Shown here piece after piece: positions 33,331-45,374 of a DNA stretch of 64,000 bases. The number at the start of each line of letters is the position of its first letter. Positions within the stretch are counted from its first letter, which is position 1. Origin of the DNA: Azolla caroliniana (taxonomy: Eukaryota; Polypodiophyta); assembly GCA_043228905.1 (NCBI GenBank), contig JBHGNT010000008.1, positions 16,492,001 to 16,556,000 on the forward strand. Reading direction: 5' to 3'. Under the pieces are notes generated by a model. The model was not told the DNA's origin. It was given only the letters and a program-made list of their open reading frames with translations, and made no database searches. Made by a program: the position numbers and the translations under genes.

Positions 33331-33399
33331 ACTAGAGCCAACTTTGACTCCGATTCCGCCCAATCTGGAATCCGCCAAAATAGGGATAGAATCCGAAAA

Positions 33400-34450
33400 T
33401 CGGCTCACGTGCATGTTCGAAGAAAGCCGATTACGACAAGGCTTAGTGGGCCACCAGAGCCTCCGAGCGATCAAAGCACATCTCGGCCGAGTCCGAAGCT
33501 GGACAAAGGGAAAGCGAAAATGCCGGAGTATGAAGATGATCACTTCGACGACAACAAATTGACTCACTCCCTTGATAGTGAGTTCAAAGGCCGAAAACGT
33601 TTGCCGAAGCCACGAAGGACCCCAGATGGGTTGAAGCAATGAATGAGGAGATGCAAGCACTCTCCAAAAACAAGACATGGGATCTTGTCCCCCACTCACT
33701 GCACAAGAAGGCGATTGGCTGCAGATGTATCTACAAGGTGAAGTATAACGATGACGGCTCTGTAAACTGCAACAAAGCTCGACTCGTAGCAAAAGGATAC
33801 CCACAGACGCATGGAGTCGACTACGAAGAAACATTTTGCCCCGTGGCAAAGATGAAGACTGTGCGGACCATAATTGCATTCGCAGCGGCGAAAGGGTGGC
33901 ACCTTCATCAGATGGATGTAAAGAATGCCTTTCTTCAAGGAGAATTAGAAGAGGAAGTGTACATGGTACAACCACCCGGCTTCGAATCCAACATTCATCC
34001 GAAAGTCGTATGCCAACTCAAGAAGCCTCTCTACGGCCTTAAGCAAGCACCACATGCTTGGCATTAGAAGATAACTCAATATCTTCATTAAATCGGCTTT
34101 CGAATGTCGAAATCCGACAACTCCCTCTATGTACGAAACGACTTTAGATGCTCGATTGTCATCAGTTTATACGTGGATGATTTGGTTATTGGAGGTGAGC
34201 ATTTAGTCGACATCAACAAGGTGAAGTCCCTCCTCTCCAACAAATTTGAGATGATAGACATGAAGGAGCTCCATTCCTTCGTAGGCATAGAAGTAATTCG
34301 GATTTCACACAACGTTATGATTTGCCGATGACACTACATCCTCAACTTGTTATACAAGTTCGGGATGACTGAGTGCAAATCAATGGCTACGCCTCTCGAT
34401 CGAAACCTGAAACTGATGACGCCTCCGGCATGGAGGAGTGTGAGCCGTCT
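33400..34450 (+). pseudogene. Copia-2 reverse transcriptase
   Basis: From 33639 the frame reads [78 protein letters not shown], and [14 protein letters not shown], then a stop at about 34065. It resumes with SLYVDDLVIGGEH (YVDD active site near 34175) and ELHSFVGIEVIR. This is classic Copia RT. The preceding linker (33400-33640) is low-complexity and charged. Confidence 0.85.
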
Positions 34451-34699
34451 TAGTATCAATAGTTGATCGGGAGCCTCATCTATCTCACGATCAATCGACC
34501 CAACCTTAGCTATCCAGTCAGACTTCTTAGCCAATTCATGCAAACTCCGTGAGATATCCATTTCGATTGCGCTAAGCGAGTATTACGATACGTAAGCACA
34601 CAATGGATTACGACATTCCTACGCATCGACCGCACCAATTTGACTCGAAGGGTACAGAGCTGATCGACCATCGACCTCCGGATTTGTCTTCTCGCTTGG

Positions 34700-35150
34700 T
34701 AGCGGAGTAATGTCTTGGAGTAGTAAGAAATGGCCTACCATCGCACTTTCGAATACGGAGGTCAAATACAGGGGTGTAACCATAGCTGCATGTTAAGTCA
34801 TATGGCTCAAGAGGATTTTGAAGGATCTGGTCCCCATGAAAGATCCGACTCCCATTTACTACGACAACATGAGCAATATATATCTGCCTTGGAACCCGGT
34901 GTTCCACACATGCAGAAAGCATATCGAAGTGCACTACCACTTTATTCGAGAGCGTGTTCATCTTGGAGATGTCGATCTTCTACACATCAACACGAATCTT
35001 CAGACAACCGACATCTTCACCAAGGCCCTAGGGGCCAACAAGCTTCAACAATTCATGTCAAACCTTGGATTGACGATCCCTGACTTGCCAAGCTTGAGGG
35101 GGAGTACAAGTGAGAACTGGATACCGTCCGAACTAGGTACGAGCTGAAGC
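34700..35150 (+). pseudogene. Copia-2 RNase H
   Basis: Shifted frames give SSKKWPTIAL, then LKRILKDLVPMKDPTPIYYD, CRKHIEVHYHFIRERVHLGD, and TTDIFTKALGANKLQQFM, the usual Copia RNase H end (KHIDIRYHFIR and DIFTKAL blocks). Frame changes between the blocks show decay. Confidence 0.75.
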
Positions 35151-35235
35151 GGAGACCAGAGATCGTCCGAACTGGATACTAGCCGAAGTGGACATCAATC
35201 AAAAGGAACCGACCTGAGTTGAGTTTGATGCGGCA

Positions 35236-35687
35236 TGTTGAGAATCAAGCTCAACATAGTGCAACGTGTGATCACACCTTTTGAGAATCTATGATTACTC
35301 AAAGGTCAAGAGTCACACCACTACTCTCTACACATTAACTATGTGTCATAGAATCATATTCTAGGACACATAACTAATGAGTTACATATTCCCCATGACT
35401 ATGAGTCTTCACATTCCCCAAGAGAGAGTGGTTGTTGTAGTTAGTTAATGAAGAGAGAGGGTGACTATATATAAAGCACCCTCCTCATACTTCATACTAA
35501 GTCGGTTGTGACTCCTTGTAATGCTACATTTTGTATCTCTTATTCTACTTATGAATATACGTATTCGTCTTCTTGAGTATTTCATTTCTCTAGGTTATCT
35601 ATCTTGTGTTTCTCTTCTCTTCTCTCTTTCTCTCACATATAACACACATATCTTCCGCTACACAAGAATCATATCCGATTCCTTACA
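35236..35687 (+). repeat. Copia-2 3' LTR
   Basis: 452 bp, TGTTGAGAATC to CCTTACA, followed by TTCAC. It has a TATATATAAAG box near 35467-35477 that the solo LTR at 31637 lacks. Confidence 0.9.
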
Positions 35688-35858
35688 TTCACTAATACAC
35701 CACTTTTTGCAAGCATTCCCAATTTAAACTAGCATGACTCTTGGAATATTCTCCCTTGCTATAGGAGTAACATTTCTTTTTAGGCATCCTAGAGTTGAAA
35801 TTTGAGTTGCTATCAATCCAAGATAAATAGGCATTTTTTTGTGTAAAGTTGCATATTT

Positions 35859-35943
35859 GGGGTGATGCCATACTTGGCTAGCACGTAGGTCTCATAGCTC
35901 TTGAGATATCTTGAGGTTGAGGGTTCAAGCTCCTCTCACCCCA
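35859..35943 (+). pseudogene. tRNA-Met-like sequence (type I)
   Basis: GGGGTGATGCC to CTCACCCCA with TTGGCTAGCACGTAGG (box A region), GTCTCATAGCTCTTGAGATAT (anticodon loop plus an 11-base intron-like insert) and GGGTTCAAGCTCC (box B). The acceptor stem pairs well, but T-to-C changes in the D arm make it unlikely to be a functional tRNA. Confidence 0.65.
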
Positions 35944-36740
35944 ACCTCGACATCATGATCTGTGCAATCATTAAATCCTATCATATTGATCACTGTTGAT
36001 TTGTGCTCTTCCCTAATTTTCGTCAATGTCATGGGAACACAACACATGCTGCATGGAATTTTATCCACCGTTTGAGTTTATCTATATTCACTACCACAAC
36101 TCCTTTTGTAAACCATTCCGAATTTAAGCTCGCATGACTATGTAAATATTCTCGGTCGCATATGCCTATCATGAGGATGGTCTCTTACTTATGTAATCTA
36201 TACCTATCATTGGTGTAGAGGCATCGTAAATTTGAAATTTCAAGATGTTCGCACCTATTATCTATTATCACAGGTATAAGGTAAAATTAGGATGTTCCTA
36301 GATTTACACGTTAGAGTTGATGACGCCGGTTTCCTGCACATACATCTTATAGCTCTTGACATATCTTCACGTGGAGAGCTCAAGCCCCTTTCACGCCATC
36401 CTTAAAATCCCAATCTGCCTAATCCTTAGCTCCTATCATGTCGATTGTAGTTGTTTCGTGTTCTCCCTTTATGAACTTCAATGTCATGGGGAAACAACAT
36501 ATGCTATATGGCATTTTATCCACCCTCAATTGTCGACCTATATTGACTAATACACCACCTTTTGCAAATCACTCGCAATTTAAACTCGCATGACTCTATG
36601 AATATTCTCCCTGGGTTTAGGACTAGTCTGTGGATGGACTCTTACTATCCATACCATAGGTATCATTGCTTTTTTGGCATCCTAGGTTCTTTCAGGTATC
36701 TTTCATCGCAATATCAGATAATATGTAAAGTTACATATTA

Positions 36741-36825
36741 GGGGTGATGGCGTAATTGGCTATCACGTAGGTCTCATAGCTCTTGAGATATCCTGAGGTC
36801 CAAAGTTCAAGCATCTCTGACCATC
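36741..36825 (+). pseudogene. tRNA-Met-like sequence (type I)
   Basis: GGGGTGATGGCGTAATTGGC, GTCTCATAGCTCTTGAGATA and a damaged box B (CAAAGTTCAAGC); the 3' acceptor strand CTCTGACCAT no longer pairs. Confidence 0.55.
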
Positions 36826-37718
36826 CACGACATCATGAGGTCTACAATCATTAATTCCTACCATGTCGATTTGTGTTCTTTCCTAATTTTCTTCAATGTC
36901 ATGTATATTCACCACCACAGTTCCTTTTGCAAACCATTCTGAATTTAAGCTCGCATGACTATGTGAATATTCTCGGTCGCAATATGACTATCATGAGGGT
37001 GGTCTCTTACTTAAGTAATCTATACCTATTATTGGTGTAAAGTCATCATAAATTTGAAATTTCAAGATGGTCTCGCCTATTATTTATTATCACTGGTATA
37101 AGGTAAAATTAGGATGTCCGTAGATCTACACATTAGAGCTGATGATGCAGGTTCTTTGCCCATAGTTCATACAGCTCTTGACGTATCCTAACGTGTAAGG
37201 TTCAAGCCCCTCTCACGCCATCCTCAACATCCCAATCTCCCCAATTCTTTGTTCCTATCTTGTTGATTGCATGTGTTCTGTGTTCGCCCCTTATTTTCTA
37301 GATTGTCATGGGAACATGCTACATGGAATTTTATCAACCTTAAGTGTCTATGTATATTCAGTAATAAACCACTTTTTCAAAATCACTCCCAATTGATACT
37401 TGCATGACTCTAAAAATATTGGCCCTCGTTATACAATGAACATATCGATTGGAGGTTTTCTGTGTTCTTCCCCAATTTTCTTTAATGTCATGGGAACACA
37501 ACACATGTTACATGCAATTTATTCACCCTCAAGTGTCTATCTATATTCACTAATACACTACTTTGTGCAAATTACTACGAATTGAAACTAGCATGACTCA
37601 CTGAATATTTTCCTTCGCTATAGGAGTAACATTGCTTTTTAGGCATTGTAGAGTTGACATTTCGAGCTGCTGTCAATCCAAGATACAATAAGATTTTTCT
37701 ATGTAGAGTTGCATATTT

Positions 37719-37803
37719 GGGGTGATGGCTTAGTTGGCTGGCACGTAGGGCTCATATATCTTGGGATATCGTGAGGTTGAGAGTTCAAGCTCTTGTCACC
37801 CCA
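37719..37803 (+). pseudogene. tRNA-Met-like sequence (type I)
   Basis: GGGGTGATGGCTTAGTTGGC to CTTGTCACCCCA with an intact acceptor pairing and box B GAGAGTTCAAGC; anticodon region GGCTCATATATCTTGG is altered in the stem. Confidence 0.6.
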
Positions 37804-38676
37804 ACCTCGACATCATGATCTTTGCAATCATTAAATCCTATCATATCGATTCCAATTGATTTGTGTTCTTCCCTAATTTTGGTCAATGTCATGGGTTGAT
37901 TTGTGTTCTTCCCTAATTTTCGTCACTATCATGCGTTGATTTGTGTTCTTCCCTAATTTTCATCAATGCCATGGGAACATAACACGTGCTACATGGCATT
38001 TTATCAACCCTCTTACTCTATCTATATTCACTACCACAACTCCGTTTACAAACCAGTCCGAATTTAAGCTCACATGACTGTGGATATTCTCCATCGCAAT
38101 ATGACTATCATGAGTGTGGTCGCTTATGTAATCTATGCCTATCATTGATGTAAAGGCATCGTAAATTTGATATTTAATGATGCTCTCACGTATTACGTAG
38201 TATGTCATGTATGAGGTAAAATTAGGATGTTCCTAGATCTACACATTAGAGGTGATGATGCACGTTGCTTGCACATAGTGCTTATAGCTCTTGACGTTTT
38301 CTAATATGGAGAGTTCAAGCCCCTCTCACACCATCCTCGGCATCCCAATCTCCCCAATCCTTTGTTCCTATCATGTCGATTGTAGTTGTTTTGTGTTCTC
38401 CCCTTATCATCTTCTATGTCATGGGAACACAACACATGCTACATGGCATTTTATCCACCGTCAAGTGTCGACCTATATTCACTAATACACCACTTTTTCC
38501 AAACCACTCCCAATTTAAACTCGCATGACTTTGTGAATATGCTCCTTGGGTATAGGATTAATATATGGATGGACTCTTACTATCTAATCCATAGGTATCA
38601 TTGCATTTTAGGCATCCTAGGGTTGAAATTTCGAACTCCCTTGTGGTATCTTTTATAATAAAATAGGTGTTTTTCT

Positions 38677-38759
38677 GTGGATGGTGTAGTTGGCTAGCGC
38701 GTAGGTCTCATAGCTCTTGAGATATCCTGAGGTTGAGAGTTCAAGGCTCTCTCACTACA
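38677..38759 (+). pseudogene. tRNA-Met-like sequence (type I), best-kept core
   Basis: Contains TGTAGTTGGCTAGCGCGTAG, GGTCTCATAGCTCTTGAGAT, ATCCTGAGGTTGAGAGTTCA, so D arm, anticodon arm with intron, and T arm are close to a plant elongator tRNA-Met gene. The acceptor ends (GTGGATG / CTCACTACA) are damaged. Confidence 0.6.
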
Positions 38760-39084
38760 TCCTCAACATCATGATCTTTGCAATCATTAATTCCTATCAT
38801 GTCGATTTGTGTTCTTCCTTAATGTTCTTCAATGTCATGGGAACACAAAACATGTTACATTGCATTTTATCTACCATATGAGTCTATGTATATTCACTAC
38901 CACAATTCCTTTTCCAAACCATTCCGAATTTAAGCTCGCATGACTATGTGAATACTCTCGATCACAATATGACTATCATGAGGGTGGTGTTTTACTTAAA
39001 TAATATATACCTATCATTGGTGTAAAGGCATCATAAATTTGAAATTTCAAGATGGTCTCATCTATTATCTATTATCATTGTCGA

Positions 39085-40700
39085 TCTAGACTTCAAGAGC
39101 ACTGTAAATCATCAAAACATGTTATCTCTTCCATAAGTGGTTTTTTAGATTCAGTATTGTGTCCAAGAGAATGTAAGGCTATCATCCACAGTCGTAAATG
39201 TGTCATGGGTTTATGTCAAGATTGTGGCCCTAGTGGATTTAGGTGGTGTCTAAAAGAGTTTAGTGAAATATTAATCTCTGTCAAGTTATTTGAATCTGTG
39301 AACACCAATTTCGAAGGAAAGGTGTGTAATAGAAAGGAGCTAGTTAGGAAGTCTCTTAAACCAAGGGATTTGGTGTCTTTATTTGTAGTATCTGTAGGAA
39401 AGTTCATTAAACACAACTTCATTTACTCATACCAGGCCCATCAGTTTTAGACTTGCATATCTGATTTTCCAAATGATGTAGTAGTCTCAGTAGTAGATTT
39501 CGTAGAGAATTATACTTTCAAGTAGTAGAATGAAATTCAATCCATGCATTGGTGTTAAGTGCAAGTAACCATTTTTGTGCACATAATGTATTTTTGAGTT
39601 TGAGGCGATGTTAAGAAAGTAATTCATTTTTTTATTTCTGATGATAAGAAGCATGATATCTTGTTTGTCCAACACTGTTTTAAGTTACATTGGCAATGGT
39701 TATTATGTCAACATTTGGAGCTTACTCAACATTGGGTTTGGTCTGACGGAGTTGCGTCACAATTCAAGACTAGACGCTCATTTTATTTTGTTGGGAGGTA
39801 TCCTTTCGTAACAAGTTTGGAGATGAGGTGGATTTTTTTTGGTCTGGCCATGGTAAGAGGAAAATATGATGGAGCAGGTGCAGTTATAAAGCGGGCACTT
39901 ACCCATGAACAACTAAAGGTGGATAGTGTGCATATGAATTGGGCAATACATGTAGTCGAATTTTAAAGAGCTAATATGTCAACGAATGCAAGTCCGAGAT
40001 ATCAAACGTGAATTTTGGGAAGTGAAGATAGATGAAGTAAATAGGGAGAAGACATGGGAGTGCCAAGGAATTCCCGAATTGCGATCTCTCCATGTAGTTC
40101 GGGGTTATTCTAGGTTGGATGGTCATTGTATTGTGGTTAGAGAATTAACTTGTTTTAGCTTCCATTGTGTGTAGGGAAATTGGAGGTATTATTTAAACAA
40201 AGCATATATTCAAAATTGGGAGTACCATACATTGACTGAAAAGGACTGAGCGGATGGAGAAACAGAAAACAATGTTGACTTCACATATTAGGGCCATGGA
40301 GATACTCTTAGTGATGTCATAAACGTTGGGGATAATTTCGCTGTAAATGCAGAAGAAGACAATTCAGAGGGTGCTGATTTCTATATATTGAAGTGCATGG
40401 TTTGTAAACAATGTGCACTACAGAATATTGTATATGCTTGGGGAAAGTTTGTATTTGCTAAGACATTCTACATTGAAGGTATTTCTTTATGCAAGACTAG
40501 ATGATTACGATTATGTGTATAGGCTTTTAGAAGACAAACCCGTAGCGTACATGTACTCTCATTTGGTCAAGTGCATCAACGTCCCGATGTCGCAATACAA
40601 TAGTTGCTCAAATTTACACACAATTAGTGCTAATGTGTATGAATGTATTTACAATATTATGCCATGGAATTTGTAGCTACAAGAAGATCATACCAGTTTT
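39085..40700 (+). pseudogene. Decayed gene with transposase-like core (unrecognised family)
   Basis: The plus strand reads, with several stops and shifts, SISGFLDSVLCPRECKAIIH, then CVMGLCQDCGPSGFRW (a CP...H..C..G.C..CG zinc-like cluster), and NEIQSMHWC. A core follows near 39740-39960: ELTQHWVWSDGVASQFKTRR, SFYFVGRYPF, MRWIFFGLA, KYDGAGAVIKRALTHEQLKV. SDG-x-x-x-QFK and DGAGA-VIKRAL blocks with aromatic strands suggest an RNase H-like DDE fold, by my recollection of similar uncharacterised plant and algal proteins. The 5' end is cut off by the repeat array. It lies tail to tail with the minus-strand gene at 41050-52471. Confidence 0.45.
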
Positions 40701-41049
40701 CTTGTAAAGTGGACAAAGTAGTTGTATTGTAGAAAAACAATTTAATAAAATCATTTGGGAGTCTTTTTTTGTTCTTGTTTCTTAATAAAATCGTGTCTGT
40801 TAAATGTGTATTCATTACAGTTAGTTTTACTTATTGCAACTTTCACCTTTGGTGTCTGTTTAATGTGCATAATGGCAATGATTTTTTTACTCTCAAGTAA
40901 ACCATAAGTTCAAACAGTTTGTTTTTCTGAGAACAACCAGCAGCATGAAATGGGAAATCAATGACCTATTTTAAAATTACAAAGTAGATATTTTACTCAA
41001 AACAAGTGATTTAATTCTTCATTAATTAATCTGTCATCAAATTACATAT

Positions 41050-41760
41050 TTATAATACACCATTGGCAATGTCTACAAAGCACCTATAAATAGCTAAGCT
41101 CTTGCTGGTTAGTGGAACTTCTCTACATATGTGACCTGCATACCGAGCTTGGTATGGTGTCCACAACCATGTAGTTAGTTGGTAGCTCAATGTTTTCAAC
41201 AAGTAGTTATCAGGCATTTTGTCGGGTACAATGAGACAGCATTTGCGAAGGTTGTAGTAATGCCAATAATGTTTTGTATCCACAATCAACGTATTGTCAG
41301 CATTATATTAGGGCCAGGTATGCCAAAAATAAAAAAGTCTTTTGAATCTTGCAATATGTTGCTGCTCACATATTTCTCATATCCACTGACCCTTGAAGTG
41401 TTGTCACCACTTTGGGAAGAATCTTTCTACACACTTCCAAACATCTGAATGTGGTTTTTCACTCTAAATAAACAAATCAAAGTATTGCACAACCCACTCT
41501 AGAAATTGATTCGTGTCCCTCCTTGGTGTCATATATCGCACACTCATAAGCACTTTATCAAGCTCCAAGATCAAGACTCTTCTTTCGTCTTCTAATGGTT
41601 TAGGTTTCCATTCCTGCAACTAAGCCTTTGTTACACCAAGTATTGGTAGCACACGATCAATTTAAATCAACTCAGGTTCTGTCGACACAATTGGTGTCTT
41701 TTTCCTCTTCAAACCCCTGGTTGACTATGTCTTTGGGTCTGGCCTCACCTTGTTTTGCTC
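41050..41760 (-). pseudogene. Unrecognised decayed coding region, 3' part of a minus-strand gene
   Basis: Minus-strand frames include KPLEDERRVLILELDKVLMS, RYMTPRRDTNQFLEWVVQYF, then HYWHYYNLRKCCLIVPDKMP, NYLLKTLSYQLTTWLWTPYQ, and SLAIYRCFVDIANGVL ending at 41050. Stops and shifts separate them. I do not recognise the family. It probably continues the gene whose 5' exons lie at 52471-50667, with the satellite array in an intron between. The gap 40700-41049 holds nothing I can identify. Confidence 0.35.
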
Positions 41761-41869
41761 TTGTGCAGTCATTGGGCCTGGCTCACACAGTTTTTGCTCT
41801 TGTATAGTCGACCGTGTCATCGGTTCTAGCATTACCTTTGTGCATGTAGATACTTCTTTGGTCGATATC

Positions 41870-42196
41870 TATTTAGCTAATTCTAAACATGATAGCTAAT
41901 TAGCAACCACTCTTGATATTGCTCGATACTTCTACATCTTAGATAAATATCTATTCTTCTTAACTATGGCAGTATCTAATTACCTATCACTCTTGATACT
42001 ACTTAGCTAATTAGCTACTAGACTATAGGTTGACAATAACTAATTAGCTACATCTTAGCTAATTAGTTACATCTTAGCTAATCAGCTGCTAGACTATAGG
42101 TTGGCAGTAGCTAATTAGCTACATCTTGGCTAATTTGCTAATACCTAGGTTGTAGCTAATTAGCTACTACACAACTGAACCATAATAGCTAAATTG
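41870..42196. repeat. TAGCTAATTAGC satellite, left remnant
   Basis: Degenerate repeats of GCTAATTAGCTA with spacers such as CATCTTAG and ACTATAGGTTG. It is the left part of the array at 47746-50640, separated from it by the insertion at 42197-47745. TAGCTAATTAGCTA is itself palindromic. Confidence 0.8.
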
Positions 42197-42433
42197 CCCA
42201 GGGGCTCCACTATATTTAAAGAGGTTGTATCACGTGCGTTCAAGATATCTTTTATAAACCCCTTATACATATGTTTTTTCACTATTTTAGAACCCTTTTG
42301 TAAAAAAACGGTTAATAAAAATACCCCTTATTGTCAATATATATTTTGACAACAACTATTTTAAATACCCTTACATAGAAAAACACATGTATATCCTATA
42401 GATGTATATAAATATGCATTGTATTATTTGAAT

Positions 42434-42729
42434 GTGTTGGGCATATTTTATGCATGGTTGTATGTATGTATGTGTATGTTATGTGTGTGTATGTATTGTG
42501 TTGTATTCCATGTGTATGTATTGTATTGCATGTGTATGTATGTATGTATTGTGTTGTATTCCATGTTTATGTTTTGTATTGTATTGCATGTGTATGTATA
42601 CATGTACTATATTGTATTCCATGTTTATGTATGTATGTATGTATGTATTGTACTGTATTGCATGTGTTGTATGTATTGTATTATGCCATGTGTTTATGTG
42701 TCTATGTTCAATGTGTCTATGTATGTATG

Positions 42730-42784
<55 letters not shown>
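42434..42784. repeat. TATG/TGTA microsatellite ending in (TA)n
   Basis: Imperfect GTAT/TGTA repeats, ending in a pure TA run at 42734-42784. Frames through it give only Cys/Val/Tyr or Ile/Tyr runs. From 42785 to 43568 the sequence is AT-rich with no feature I can support. Confidence 0.9.
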
Positions 42785-42786
<2 letters not shown>

Positions 42787-43568
42787 TTTTGCAACATGTT
42801 TAATTATTGTTTTTACTTTTTTTAACAAGTATTTATTTATTTTGTTCTTCATTTTGTATTTTTTGTTTTTCTTTTCTACATTTCTTTTGTTTAGAATGTG
42901 TTTATTGTATGTATGTATGTTTGCTTGTTTGTATGTATATTTGCATGTATGTGAGCGTGGAGAGTATGTGCATCTTCACACCACCTTCATTCAAAGAATA
43001 GGATCACCTTGAATGCCATCTTCTTTGACATGCCTATGTAACATTGCATATATCGTGGTTTCATGGAAGTGAAAAACATATATATCTAACAAAAGATATA
43101 TCATAACAAGAATATACCATGTGATGTGCAAGAATAATTCACAACATTAAACTTGAGAAAGAACTTCACTGCATGAAGTTGCTACAATGCCAAAACAAAC
43201 ACATACCGAGTTTTTCTGTAAGAAAACTTCAGCATTTAAGTCCTTAAGTTCCTACAATGCAACCACACACAATACTTTTAATCTTTAAACATCTCTTCCA
43301 TAGCCATAGCCATTAATCTCTCTACAAAAGAAACATAGCAAGTAAGCTATAGAACCCACAAAGGTTTAGATTCAAGAACATCTAATCTGAAAGGTTTGGT
43401 CTCAACAACGATATTTATCATAGATAGTTTTGGTCTTGACAAATTAACTGTTACATAATGAAAACACATTGTGGGAATACAAGTATCCAATTCACAACAA
43501 ATAAAACCAAAATCGAGTTTCAATTATGCCTCTTGTATTGGTAACATACTTAAACATGACAAATTTAC

Positions 43569-44397
43569 CTCTACCATGGAAACTAGCACCGCAGCCATCA
43601 TGCCGAACATATGACTAGCATGAAACGTCGAAGCACCCCATTGAAGAGTATAAGGAATGCAAAGCTTAGAAATTCAAAATTAAACTAAATTCACAATTTC
43701 GGCAACCTTGATGTTCCGTCTAAATATCAACTTAGATACATATAACTTGCAATATATAACTAGGAATTACTAAAAGAGAAAAGGTAGAGGAACAATGATT
43801 TTATATCACCAAAAAATGTATATCCAATATTTATCCATGAGTAACACATTGATGTAAGTGTTATTCACCATCGTGTTACATCATGCCCTTACATGTTCTT
43901 CCTTGCCCAAAAATAGATAACATTGAGATATATATACATGCACATCACTTATATTTATTGAGTTTCAAAGGGTGACTCTATCTAATTGCCCACACTTCAA
44001 AAATGATGTTATATTGTGCAATGAACAATAGAAACAATCAATATGGCTCAAATTACCAAGGTGATGAAACAACCAATGACGCTCGACCAATCCAGTAGTT
44101 GGAAGCAATAACGTCAAAGGCATATTTGTAGGCTCCCATTATTGTAAGGAGGTATGCGTAGGCCCAAACGATAGCCACGCCTATGAGCGTTGAGAATCAT
44201 TCCAAAACAAAAATCCCAGTTTAAAACTCTTCAAGAACTACATTTTATTATTGTATTAAACAATGAAACTTTTGAAGTGAAAGCAAACAAAATGCTCACA
44301 AAACACATTAAACAGGCATGTCATTACCTACATGCGACAACAACTTTTGGATAATTATTTGGTTGATCCCTTCTTCCACACTTTCCCAACTTGCAAG
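43569..44397 (-). pseudogene. Nucleobase-ascorbate transporter gene fragment
   Basis: Three exon-like blocks on the minus strand. 44397-44329 reads WESVEEGINQIIIQKLLSH, like the ...CVEIGLPQIIILVLLSQY helix. About 44197-44057 reads TLIGVAIVWAYAYLLTIMGA then SLVVSSPW, like the VIVWAYAHLLTVGGAY...APW segment. 43664-43569 reads PYTLQWGASTFHASHMFGMM and AAVLVSMVE, like the PYPLQWGAPTFDAGHAFGMMAA-LVSLVEST signature. The last two are bordered by splice-like GT and AG. This family is a plasma-membrane transporter of purines, uracil or ascorbate with 12-14 helices. Only a central part is present, with frame damage, so it is a captured, non-functional fragment. Confidence 0.6.
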
Positions 44398-44689
44398 TAT
44401 AAATAAAATTATTTCATATCTGACCCAGAATCGACAATTCTTTCAACAAAAATGCATATTTCTTAATGTTTGTTGCATAAAAATACCATACCCATGGAAA
44501 AATCATTAGGAGGACAAAAACTACACAACATGATTACAGCAAACAACCGTACATACAACCCATAATGTCGAACTTTTTATATCAACTCACTTGCAATAGC
44601 ATGGATGGATTTGCACATAATATTCCTTTGTGTGGAGGAGCTCCCAACTATGACCTATTGTTGTTGTAATTAGCGAGCGATTTAAGGTT

Positions 44690-45282
44690 ATTAAGGTTCC
44701 ACACCACATATTTGTCCCAGGAACCAGAAACCATGATAGGATTTGCAGTAACCTGTGAGAATTAACACATGATACCCAACCGGTGTGTGCATCTCCATCT
44801 TGGATAGTATCGTTGCAGTCGCCGAGTGTATTCCAAAGCTTGATGAATCGATCCCTCGACGCGGAAACGATCAGACGATTGTCTGCAGAGAAGGCAACGC
44901 TCAGAACGTCTTTAGAGTGTCCAGTGAATTGGCGGTTTGTGTCACCGGAGTAGAGATCCCACAGATGAAGCTCTCCATCCCAACTCCCTGATAGAGCAAA
45001 CTTCCTATCAGAAGAGATGGCAACATCTTATACAAAGTGATCATGACCTGTGAGGCGTTTCTTCGTATAGCCATAGTTTTCGTCTCGGGTGAGGGACCAC
45101 ACAACAAGAGACTTGTCTCGAGAAGCAGAGACGATCATGTACCCATCGATGATGGGGCAAGAAATGGAGGTGAGCCAATCGTTGTGGCCGTTGAGTTTCC
45201 TCCATGGCTTCAATCTGTCTCTGTCCCTGTCTCTGTCTCTCCCCTCTTTCTTGCCCCACATCAAAATGTGTATACTCCCCAT
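44690..45282 (-). pseudogene. RACK1-like WD40 gene fragment
   Basis: The minus strand encodes WD40 blades of RACK1: [102 protein letters not shown], and [13 protein letters not shown] at about 45031 replaces the Gln of HFVQDV. A very short GT...AG gap (about 14 bases) follows WVSC, after which [20 protein letters not shown] continues. RACK1 is a ribosome-bound scaffold of seven blades; about three and a half to four remain. The 5' side degenerates into an (AGAGACAG)n run. The stop and truncation make it a pseudogene. Confidence 0.8.
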
Positions 45283-45374
45283 TTTTTGCTAAAACAGGAA
45301 TGTAATCCCCGTCCCCCTTTTCTTTCCCCCTTTTTTTGAAACAATTAGCGTGACTCTGTCACACGTTTTAAAAA

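Larger units (their letters stand above)
32779..35687 (+). mobile_element. Copia-2, truncated Ty1/Copia element
   Basis: Integrase, RT and RNase H fragments in Copia order, then a polypurine-like TTGAGGGGGAG (about 35093-35103) and the 3' LTR. The left end starts abruptly at 32779 inside an array unit, with no LTR, gag or protease. The DNA just left of it (31958-32778) is a second copy of the DNA right of the 3' LTR (35688-36510). Stops and frameshifts occur throughout. Confidence 0.85.
29346..39078 (+). repeat. Tandem array of tRNA-Met-derived units, left block
   Basis: Units of roughly 400-600 bp repeat head to tail. Each starts with a degenerate elongator tRNA-Met gene and continues with a tail containing ATGTCGATTG, TGTCATGGGAACACAACAC, GGCATTTTATCCACC, ATACACCACTTTTTGCAAA, and CTCGCATGACT. 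Two variants tend to alternate. Type I keeps GGGGTGATGGCGTAGTTGGC. Type II has a changed 5' half but keeps the anticodon arm and GAGAGTTCAAGCC. Box A and box B promoter motifs are recognisable in many units. The small ORFs in this stretch are not conserved and look accidental. A Copia solo LTR and a truncated Copia element interrupt it. Confidence 0.8.

Noticed and set aside
29346-39078. Functional tRNA-Met genes
   Set aside because: Every unit has mismatches in the acceptor, D or anticodon arms, or an altered anticodon; they fit pseudogene or repeat status better.
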